From assembly GCF_963576615.1 (NCBI RefSeq), contig NC_088711.1, forward strand, positions 2,790,001 to 2,854,000: DNA of 64,000 nt, in the 5' to 3' direction. Made by a program: the position numbers and the translations under genes. The notes under the pieces were generated by a model. The model ran no database searches and was not told the DNA's origin. It saw nothing but the letters and a program-made list of their open reading frames with translations. Of the stretch, positions 47,201 to 56,973 are shown one piece after another (position 1 is the first letter of the stretch; every line of letters starts with the position of its first letter). The stretch is from Watersipora subatra. Lineage: Eukaryota > Bryozoa > Gymnolaemata > Cheilostomatida > Watersiporidae.

Positions 47201-47905
47201 GTGAATTGATGATTTGTTACGGGACATACGGGGTGTGGCATTTGTTTGATAAGACAAAAAAGTAAACGATGGGAATCAATAATGTCTTGGATATTTATAA
47301 AACCGGACATCACTGATGTCACTTGGCTCTTACTATTTCAAGCATTTCCCTTGGTACTTAAACAACAACTTCCTCCACAGTTGGCCAGGAAAGACGTAAC
47401 CCTTGCCTCAAATAAGAAATCTAGGAGAGATTTAGAGTTGGAACTTTCTACGTTAGAGCATGACAAGATGGCTGACACTAGCCTGCAGAGCTCAAGATGG
47501 AAAGAGTTTGAAGACATGGCTGACAGCATGAAGTCCCTTAGTAGGTAGGTACTTGGGGTCGCCTGGAGATTGCCTAAAATTGTCATACACCTCGACCATA
47601 ACATGGCAAAACAACTGTATCATTCTTTCATTCTACTTAATAGATGTGGGGACAGGTTTCTGTTTAAGTGTGATAGTTGGATGGGTCACTGGTAGTTTAA
47701 AATTATTTATAGCAAAGCTACCTCTGCATCAACAGTTCTCTTTTGTCAATATTCTATAGCTCTAGATTGTCATGAAAAGACTCATTATTTTATAACTGTT
47801 GGTAGATCTATGGCAAGAGCTAGCAGTCCAACAAGAAGTCCAAGATCATCGATTCGCAGCCCAAGGGCCTCTCGAAAGTTTGGCAAGGGAATGTATGCTC
47901 TTTGA
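41247..47905 (+). CDS. Unrecognised coiled-coil protein with basic Ser/Pro/Arg-rich ends, 11 exons
   Basis: Predicted 508 aa. Coding exons: 41247-41301, 42094-42166, 42470-42659, 43098-43212, 44057-44241, 44879-45034, 45284-45445, 45733-45891, 46232-46399, 47381-47544, 47806-47905. The phases agree and the total is 509 codons with the stop. The first exon starts MSRISSTFKKTKESSGSK. Exon 2 is short and rich in RSPSP/RRSSSPS. From about residue 50 to 475 the protein is heptad-rich coiled coil (IKNLQQQVYFLELEANYLRE, then many KEAELR/RQTQEML-type segments). The C-terminus is again SPTRSPRSSIRSPRAS, then KFGKGMYAL. Basic Ser/Pro tails around a long coiled coil suggest a cytoskeletal, centrosomal or ciliary protein, but I do not recognise the family. 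The weakest junction is the donor after exon 7 (CGG/GTCTGT). Exon 4 could start 9 nt later. Confidence 0.8.
43470..43541 (+). tRNA. tRNA-His (GTG)
   Basis: 72-nt intronless cloverleaf. The acceptor stem GCCATGA pairs with TCATGGC and is followed by A. The D arm holds TATAGTGGTTAGTA, the anticodon loop is TTGTGGC with anticodon GTG at 43503-43505, and the T arm is GGTTCGAATCC. CCA is not encoded and the extra 5' G of tRNA-His is not at the -1 position, both usual for eukaryotes. The A and B boxes look intact. It lies in sense orientation inside the intron between exons 4 and 5 of the coiled-coil gene. Confidence 0.96.
43543..43546 (+). terminator. Pol III terminator of tRNA-His
   Basis: TTTT one base after the mature tRNA end, the usual minimal RNA polymerase III stop signal. 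Confidence 0.75.
44781..44834. repeat. Hairpin around a G11 tract
   Basis: TAGCCTGGGCATGGCTCTCT (44781-44800) and its near-inverse (44813-44834) flank TGGGGGGGGGGG. It lies about 45 bp upstream of exon 6 of the coiled-coil gene. Confidence 0.75.
45098..45221. repeat. 17-bp minisatellite
   Basis: About seven units of TTGACACCGGTCTCTCC (CACCAG and CTTTCC variants) in the intron between exons 6 and 7 of the coiled-coil gene. Confidence 0.9.
47133..47178. repeat. 13-bp tandem repeat, 3.5 copies
   Basis: Units of CACATACCTTTTC in the intron upstream of exon 10 of the coiled-coil gene. Confidence 0.8.
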
Positions 47906-49990
47906 GTTGAGATACACGGAAAGAGTATGTCTAAAAAGAGAAGTGTCCTGACTCGCCTATATGCATGTTGATGTGTCTCTGAGACTAGAATAAGTTGATT
48001 TGGACTTCTTTAATTGCTAATTTTTTATGTTTTTCTAGCTTTTGCTATCATAGTTTTTGCTATCATAGCTTTTACTATCATAGCTTTTGCTATCATAGTT
48101 TTTTAAAATTTTATTTATTTTAGCACCCTTGCGCTGTCAATGTTTGTTCACACTTAGCTGTCTAATAGCTCAGCTCTTATACATCTAGAAAACCCCTGCT
48201 AACATGTAAACTGCATATCAATGCATCATTGTGTGTCCTGGTTTATTATTTGTGCATCTATATTGCTGTCCTTTTCTATTTTCTGGATGTTTTTTACGCC
48301 TGACTGTCTGTTGCTCATTTCCATAACTGTTGATCGATAGATCATATTCCTGTACTCACGTAATACCATTTCTATGACGGACTAGTAGATTATTTATAAA
48401 TGACTCTTTCAACCTGAAGGGTGTCTTCTTTACAAGACAAATATACTCTAATCATTTAGCCTTCAGAGCCTGCTGATGTAATGCATCAATAATATGATTA
48501 TAATGTGTGGTGTGTTTGTACATAGAATGCAACGCTTAGGCTACAAATGTGAACTATACAATCACTCTCTAAGCGCTATCATAGAGTAGCTTGTTCACCT
48601 GTATTGGTTGAGTTGTTGAGAGTCTTCCACAGATATGAAGTTGCACAGTAGATCCATATAATCGTCTCTAGTAATAAATGCCACTAATAAATCACACAAA
48701 AGCTGTAACAGAACATTTAAATTTATGAAACAATGAGGTGATGCTCGAAATGACTACGTTGTTTACTTCCTCGCTCCTTTACTTCCTGTTTACTTTCTCC
48801 TGTCGTAATCATTCTCATTATTGAAGTTCCAAAGATCGTTCATGGCTGCTTCAAACAAGTGAAAACTATATGAAGCAGGCAGTGTGGCATTTATGGAACG
48901 CTGACATGACAGGCGCTGCCCAACGCTACATACAAAGTTGAAGAGAGTTGCACACTAAGTTCATCAGAAGCAATACTCAGTATGTATGCTCTTCCTGCGC
49001 TTGACTCTCATATCCAATAACAGTCAAGTTCAAACTATATACTGTACGCAGTATCCTGGTTAATAAAATATTGTGTAGAAACTTGCTTCAGCTAAGAGAA
49101 ATAAAAACTCGACATGTAATGATGTCAAAACTTATCACTGTGGTTTGGTTTCCCAATGAATAACTAAGTAGTAGTTCAAAACACCATTATCCTTTATTAA
49201 TTAAATAGCAAGATGAACTTTAATGATTATCTTTAGCCTGTTACATTGCATATCAAAAGTTATATAGCCATGGAAGGAAAAACCAAAGTTTGCGCTTCAT
49301 AAGTTTTAAAAATATAGTAATGCAACGAAAACTTAAAGATACATTTTGATAAAATGGGTAAAAACAAAATACCCTGTTATACTTCTATGCTACACGTATA
49401 TGTTCGAGATACTGTAACATGTATAACAGAATCAATCAGGTCTCAAATGTCAATTGCTGCAAGATCGGTTTGGAGCTACTATTGTGAAGCGTTGAACCAA
49501 TGATATACAGCCTCCCTGAATTACGAGGGGGCTGTATATCATTGGTTGAACAAAATAGTTTTGGTTTACAAGTTTAATATTTATAACTAATCTAAATACT
49601 TTGTAAACAACCGCTTACGATCATCAACTCTCTTTTCTCTAGATACAATTTATCAATAGTGAGGTCACGTTAGGCTCACCAGCTAGTGTATGCGCCAACA
49701 ATTGAAGGATTTGTCAAGGGAAATCGCATATGCTGTCTTCGACTCATGATGAAACAGCCAGAATGTTGCTGAGTTAATATTACTTCTCCGGAGGCTGCTT
49801 CTGATCAAGGTGGTGGGCCCTAAGGGAATTACACTCTTTATATAGAATGTACATCACAGCAGGTAGACAGCCGATCAATAGAGGACTCCCAGTTATTCTC
49901 CTTCTGAAGTCTTTCATCGTCAGCATTATCTAAGACAACGACTGCCCTCACAGTCAGGCCTTTTATAGTCTTCACCTAGATTTCTACAAA
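47906..49990. other. Intergenic region between coiled-coil and PLPPR-like genes
   Basis: Contains the 3' UTR of the coiled-coil gene, with AATAAA at 48673 and 48686 as candidate signals about 770 bp past the stop. Four 17-bp repeats (TTTTGCTATCATAG type) lie at 48041-48104. A hairpin has 18-bp perfect arms AACCAATGATATACAGCC and its inverse at 49495-49512 / 49530-49547. The promoter of the next gene should lie here. No other gene was seen. Confidence 0.5.
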
Positions 49991-52900
49991 ATGCCAAAAA
50001 AGAGAGCAAAAACTCGAACTTCAATAGAAGAAGATGATGCTTCAGATATGAGAGAGATAGAACCATCTGAAGAAGATATGACATCGTATATCGACAGCGG
50101 GCACGCCTCGGATGGTGACAACACCAGTGATGGTAGAGTATGTTACGAGTTGACTCAGTTTTTCTCATTACCAAATACAAATCTATGACTTGTCGGCAGC
50201 ACGCATGTAAAAAAATAAACATCTACCTGTATATAGTTCTTAATCAAATGTTAAGTGATGCCGAATATAGTTTATAGATGTTTAAAATACATTGTATTTT
50301 TATGGAAATAATGATAAAGCAACCTGTTCACTATTTCTGTTGTGCTTCTGCCAGTACCTATCTTATTTAAAGTTGCTGTACTGTTTTTAAAATACAACTT
50401 GCTAACTTCTTGGTAAAGTAGCTTTGTAAAATATTTCAGATAGAACTAAAATAAGTGTGTGCATACAAATATTTCAGAGTTGCAAATAATCTATATATAT
50501 ATAATAATGAAGTCTTCAATGAATCCCTCAATTACGAATGACAAAGAAGTTATATTGTACACCTTTTCTCAATTCTGTCTGCTCATCGAACTCACAGGCA
50601 CTAGATATAAAGTCAAAGATGTCAAGTCTTCAAAATGAATAGCTTCAATTAAAATTGACAATTTTTTCATGCTCAGTAACATAACATGCTATGGTATTTT
50701 TTATAAAGAAGATGATGACATCAGCGAGACGTCTACTGTTCCACCCACAGATGATCCAAAAGAGCTGATGAAGAAACTGGCTAAAGAGAGATTGAGGAAG
50801 TGTCTGGTGTTTATGAAGGAGTTCTGGAAGATAATCTTGTTCCTTCTCCAGACTGGTATCATCGGGGGTATAGGACTACTCGCTTACTACATGGAGTGAG
50901 CTCAGTCTAGTTTTTTATTAGCCTAGCAAGTACTTTCTGTATCATAGGAATAAATATTATAATGTTTTGGACAAATAATAACCAAATGTTTTTGCAGTTT
51001 TTTTCAATATGATTGTGTATACACTAACAGATTTAGCGATTGGGCCTACAATGATGGTGCTATTCATAACTATATGAGATTGATCTGTTTACTACCACAT
51101 TCAGTTGTTATCCACACAAGAAGGTTGTACTAAAAACTTTCATGTTTGTTGCCAATTTAGATTCCAGGATATCTTCCCACGAAAACACACAGTGTTTGAC
51201 TGTGATGACAGGTCGATAAACCAGCGCATGGATGAGAGTGTATTTGAACTCTTTATTTTTGGAGACAATATTGATGAGCAGTGGGTCTTCCTTTTCTCTT
51301 GGATGGCTCCTCCGAGCATAGTATGTATTATAAACATAATCCATGCTTATGTTTGAGCTCTCTTCAACTTTGCAAGGGTTCAGATCCACAGGTTACTACA
51401 ATGGTAGACATCAATTTATAATAGTTGACCAGAGAAAGATTTCTCACTAAGTAGATATTCAGGTAGAACTCAGTAATAATAACTGCTGCTGTCAGCTGTT
51501 TCACTAGGTTTTTAGAAAGTGCTGCTAGTATGTAATAAAAATTCACTAATTGAAGTCCTCCCTTCTTCTCTATTGCAGATGATTGCTGTCGAGTTCTTTT
51601 ACAGTCTTCACACAGGCTGCTCTTTCTCTCACCACATGAAGACACCGCTTATTCTTAGGCGCACCTTCAGGTTTATTGGTAAGTTTTTTAAGGTCAACAG
51701 GCGCAACCAAGCAACCAGTCAGTATAGATATTACAGGGTCTTGTAGACACTGACAAGAGCAATGAGATAGCAACAGCATGATTTTAAATCAGATTCAATA
51801 TAGTTTTCTGTTAGGAATAAGTATATACATGTATTTACATGTCTTATAGCACAATACAGAGTTCACATATACCAAAAGTAGGTAGTCAAAAGTTTAACTA
51901 TAAAGCAGTAAATATTAATGCTGCCGATAGCAGAACAGCTCAGGTTAATACAAATCAAGAGCGAGCTTGGAATTACTTCCTCGTGAATAATAAACAAAGC
52001 TTAGCAAGATATAATAATTACATCTAAATCTCTTTCTCCCGTTAACTAATATTTTTACAGGCAACTACATCTTTGGTGTGATGGGATGCCTTGTCATATC
52101 CAAATCTGTTAAACTATTCACCGCGACCCCGAGGCCATACTTTCTCAGTGTCTGTCAGCCTAACATCTCCAACTGCATCGAGGCCACTGAGGAAATCTGC
52201 ACAGGCTCAAACATCACAGAATTGATAGACGCTAGGTAATAGCTTTATAAACCTGTCTCGGATATATGATACCTGCGGGTGACCACCTCATGCTAAGCTT
52301 CATGACACAACATGATGTCAGAGTGAGGGTAAACTTTACCTGGTAAAGTCTGACTAACAGACATTGTGTGGTCTATGTTCCTCAGAACTCTCAAGGCTAC
52401 TGATAAATTGGCCTCATTCTATCGGGTTGTGTGAAAATGGATATTTGCAATAACATCTAAACTTCATTTTGTTGTAGGACATCATTTCCTTCAATGCCAG
52501 TTGGAGCCCTTTCCTTTGCTTGTCTCTTCACGGGGGTGAGTTTAGTACAGAAGGCCCGTGATCAACTAGTCAAGTGTCAAATATATCTCCTGCTTCGCTG
52601 TCATATATATTGAAGCCTCCTTTTTAACATTCAACCTACAATTCAGTCCTCTTCTACAATAAAAAAATAACCACATAGTTTAAAGTAAGAATTAAATTAT
52701 ATAATGGCTTTTTAGTAGTGCATAACTTGTATACTAGGTCAGACAGTTATGGAGTAGTGTAAAGGACTCTGCCCAGCCCTTCACTTTTCACAAAGCCGAT
52801 GAGCAATAAAGTGCTAACACCGAGTGTTAGCCACTAACATAATATGTTAGTGGCTCAGCTGACCCTAGACAAGACATAAAAGAAATGGATGATGCTTATT

Positions 52901-55900
52901 ATGAAGATGCGATATATAAGTGAGACCATCGCGATCGTTAGGGCGGAGCCGTACTGCACACTCGCTCTCCGCATGCATGTTCATTTGTTGTTTATGACAT
53001 CGAACTTCATGTATATTAAATATATATTGTGTAAATATATATTATATATCATATATTTACACAATACATATAAATATACATGAATGTCGATGCCATAAAC
53101 AACAAATGAACATGCATGCGGAGAGCGCGTGCGCAGTACGGCTCCGCCCTAACGATCGCGATGGTCTCACTTATATATCGCACCTTCATAATAAGCATCA
53201 TCCATTTCTTTTTTGTCCTGTCTAGGGTCAGCTGAGCCAGCTCACCGATGATTGAGTCTCCTCCTATGATAGGGAGGCTTGGCCCGGTTATGCTGGTGAC
53301 AGTGGGGTCAGCCTCCCCAGCTCTGGTCTCGCCGGCTCTGGTCACGAAGCTCTGCCGTAACAGTAGTATAAAAGATTGTGCCTTGTTTTTTTTTAACAAT
53401 GAGCATCACACACCTTAATAGGCAGCTGTCAGACTGTCAGTCTCAGATGATTTGAACCAAAGATATTTTATCTTGCTGTTTCTATCAAGCTATTATAGGT
53501 ATACATGTGCAACTTAGCATTTCGTGCTGCATTTTTTGACAAATAAAAACAGTTCATTCTTGTTCCAACTGCCTTCAGATGAGGTAAAGAGACTTTTTGT
53601 AAAAGTGGTATATATAGATGCTGTTGATACTGAAAATGTTATTACAAAAACTTAAGTGACTTGACTGGCGTGTTAACTAGCTATGGTAATACATGCTCTT
53701 CTCTTTATGCTCCTAGTTGCTAGTGAAGGAACAAGCTGTATGGCCAACTCCATGAATCTGTAACTCTCGGGCAACATGTGTTTTGCAGGCATACTTACAC
53801 CAGATGATCAGCAGGAGCAAGGCTTTTGTGCTACAACCACTTGCTGCAACTCTCTTTCTTATTATTTCCATACTTGGAGCCTGCATAGAACTTGGGGTCA
53901 AGCGTAGCCATTGGTATGATATACTGGCTGGCTTCGTCCTTGGTTCAATCATGGCCGCTTACCAGGTACTCAGTCTATTTGTTGCATATTTTCTTAGGGT
54001 AGAGAAATGAAGAACTCAAACACAAAGAAGAATTTTTAAACAGCATGAAATTGAAATCTCTACTGAAAACATTATAAGTTAGACAGTTCTATGTATTATA
54101 AGCATACAATAAGTCTGATGAGAGGAAAGCAATGAGACAGCCTGAAACATGTTTTACTAAGTGACTAATAACATAGAAATCTAATAACTTTATTAAGCTT
54201 TGCATGTTGCTAATTACATTCTCATTGTACATATACAGTAAATCAAATAGGTAGCACAAATTTTGAAACAAAGTTGTCTACTCAATGCAAATGAAGCCAT
54301 CATTCCTATAGATACCTTAGTGAGAGCATACAACTCCATTTATAGTTTGACTTGATAATGGTTATTCATCCAACATCCGCGTATAACATAGCATTTGGCT
54401 TTTTACAAACTAATACACTGTGTGCCAGCTTGATCATTAAACTTTCTAAGCTACAGGCCCTTATGAATGTTACTAGATTAGCATTTTTAAATTTAAGATT
54501 ATAATGAAAGGGAACGTTTTTGAATTTGTGCACAAGTGTGATCCCTGTTCACTATATCACTCCATTAAGGCTACATTACATAATTACAAACTAAGAATTT
54601 ATGTCAGTGCTTACAGTAGTTATTGATTGCTTAAATATAACTACTGGTTACACATTGTAGGTATCTACACTTAACTTCTTTGTGGAGAAATTTCAGCCAC
54701 CGTTACCAAAAAGAAAAGATGATACATGGATGCAAACAGACCCAATAGTAGGTATCCATGTACGGACAAGCAAAATTACATAATGGTATGATGGGAAGAA
54801 TGGTATAATGGTTAATGATATGTGTCTGGGTTGATTTTAGTCTGAGCCAGAGAGTGATAATGAATATCCGTATGCAGACATTTTGATGGGTAAGCTCCCA
54901 AAGCGTAAGAAAAGGCTTACTACCGACGAAGGTGCCTGTTTCCACAGGGCAACTTCCTTTGACAACAGTTTTCAACTCGACATGGCACGGTACGTTAAGT
55001 GAAGAGATGTGAGCCTATTTCCTAAGATATAGCCATTGTTCCCACTCACACAAACCTGTTGGACCGCACAATATGATTCTTCAATAAAACTATTGCCCTT
55101 GAACACAATAAGACACATCTTAGATTTGAATGGCATGAGATCCTCGTAGCTTGCTAGTGCTGTGACATCAGTCTAGTAGTTCTAGTGTATGACATAGCTT
55201 TTCTACCCTAGTTTGGAGAGGTATTTTTCTAACATATAGTACTAAAGGCTTTGAGACATGTAGCCAGAGGTCATTGAAAAGTAGTGCCAGCCTTTACTAC
55301 CTTTTCGAATATCATAAGGGTTTTTGTTATAGCTCAATGCAAATGTTTAGAGCTATGGGAGATGTGTGGAACAGCAAGAGACCGCCCTCGCTTAGCTTAG
55401 AACCCACAGTCTATGAGGACTCATTACCTGGCACAGCAGAGGTACATGTAACAACTTGTTTCTGAAGTCTCTTATCCATGAGAGTTTTAACCAATTGTCT
55501 TACATGCAAGTACTTATAGAGCCCATATTGTCAAAATTGGTGTTTGAGTTTTTATCTTGAGTCTGGATCTTTGGAGCAATTTTTAAAAACTTACATGTAG
55601 TTTGCAAAGCTGTATTACAGTTTATTTTCACATTCCAAGACGTCTGGCAATAACATCTTAGACTAGCAGTAAGCTCAATCCTGCATGAGATTTCCTTCCA
55701 TCAGATATCCCGCAGCTTCGTGTAAATTACCAACACAAATTGCTGCACTGCTTTCACAACAACAATCCATGAATGTATGTGAAGACGCATTCATGAGTTC
55801 TTAATGAAGGGAATGTTTATGAGGCTAGTTGTTAATGTTTTGAAATCAAATATTTTTGGTCAACTGGCGGAAGGCACGAAGCCCATGGGTGTAAAGTTTT

Positions 55901-56274
55901 GATGGAATTGGCAAAAATCTGGAAACTCAGAGTTTATGCAGACTAACTGAATGACAAGATGGCGTTTACTGATATAGATTACCGTTTAACGGAACTCAAA
56001 AGAAAAAAACAAAGCAAACTTTGCAGTATTGTCTAGCATAGAAGAGTTTCTCAGTGTTTTGTACATTACATTACAGCGCAAAAGACCCACAACTCTAACT
56101 GTGCAGAACGAACTAGCAAAGCCATCTATCAAACATATCTACACACCCAGATCATCCCCCGTGTCTGCAAGGGGAGACAATGATAAAATGTCCGTAAGAG
56201 GGGATGAGAGCAAAGATGACGGTAGCATGTTAAGGGTAACTATTACACCGGAGGAGTCGTCTGAGAAAACATAA
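49991..56274 (+). CDS. PLPPR-like PAP2-family membrane protein with degenerate active site, 11 exons
   Basis: Predicted 513-aa six-helix membrane protein of the phospholipid phosphatase-related (PLPPR/PRG) type. Coding exons: 49991-50132, 50709-50895, 51161-51320, 51579-51678, 52061-52235, 52478-52535, 53789-53965, 54661-54747, 54841-54989, 55333-55441, 56077-56274. Phases agree and the total is 514 codons with the stop. Of the PAP2 motifs, C1 (K-x6-RP) is kept as K214...R221-P222. C2, normally PSGH, reads PSMPVG (259-264) and lacks the histidine. In C3 (SR-x5-H-x3-D) the arginine is E308 and the nucleophilic histidine position is S314, with H315-W-Y-D318 retained. CTGSNITELIDARTSFPS matches the loop before C2 in PLPPRs. 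The acidic N-terminus and the basic, Ser-rich C-terminal tail (about 335-513) are expected to be cytosolic. Catalysis is unlikely. A signalling or scaffold role is inferred from vertebrate relatives. Confidence 0.88.
52851..53239. mobile_element. 389-bp foldback element, arms about 190 bp
   Basis: The ends TGGCTCAGCTGACCCTAGAC and its inverse start two arms that stay about 95% complementary up to an AT-rich centre near 53043. No clear target duplication. It is bordered on the right by a GC-richer block (53240-53345) ending in a T run. It lies in the intron between exons 6 and 7 of the PLPPR-like gene. The ORFs inside are artefacts of the arms. Confidence 0.88.
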
Positions 56275-56973
56275 GAGCGAATATCGAGAAAACAATGACT
56301 GCACCGAATGGACTAGTTTATTCAAGCTACAAGGAGATGACAACTCCAAATTGAAGAACTGCAAATACACGTAAGAGCAAGTTTGCCTGCTGTCAGATGT
56401 TATGCAACAAAGAGTCAGTGTTTGATTGGTCTTTCGTCACCCTATAAAGAAGCTGAAGCTATTTCAGTAGGGATTCGAAAAAAAGTTTGTCACGGATTAC
56501 ATTAACATAATTATTATGCTTCTGCTGTAATATCATGTGTGGTGAGTGTATTTAATATGAAAGAATAAATGTATGAACTTTAGACAAGAATATGTCCGAA
56601 GATGTAGGAGATAAATAGAAATAAACACAGCAGTACTACGTTCAGCCAACCGTATTAGAAACATGGATCGGCTAACAGACAATTGACTGGATGTAGCCTG
56701 TAGTAAAGGCTTTGAATGGTAAAGATAAATGCAGCCATTACACAACGTGCCACAGACATATAACATAGGATTAGCGACCTCTAATAGTGACCTCTAGCGT
56801 ATAGTCAGGTCTGTCATCATACTACGAAACAAAAATTGAGCTCTTGCAATACGATGGAAAGTTTGGCACCGGCGGGTATTGCCAGACCAGTAAGTGAAAT
56901 ACTCCATTATTATAGACTTAGAGACACGAGTAGGGAAGTTAAGTCTATGGCAATGGCTGTGTAATGTTGTCTC
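56275..56973. other. Convergent intergenic region (3' ends of two genes)
   Basis: 700 bp between the stop codons of the plus-strand PLPPR-like gene and the minus-strand ATP6V0B. It must hold both 3' UTRs. A minus-strand AATAAA (plus TTTATT at 56317) would make the two transcripts overlap. No gene was seen. Confidence 0.5.
56564..56569 (+). promoter_or_regulatory. Candidate polyadenylation signal
   Basis: AATAAA about 290 bp past the stop codon of the PLPPR-like gene. It is the clearest signal in this 3' region. Assignment is by position only. Confidence 0.5.

Noticed and set aside
53049-53399. Minus-strand ORF of 116 codons
   Set aside because: Crosses the arm of the 389-bp foldback element and the GC-richer block. 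No recognised protein similarity.
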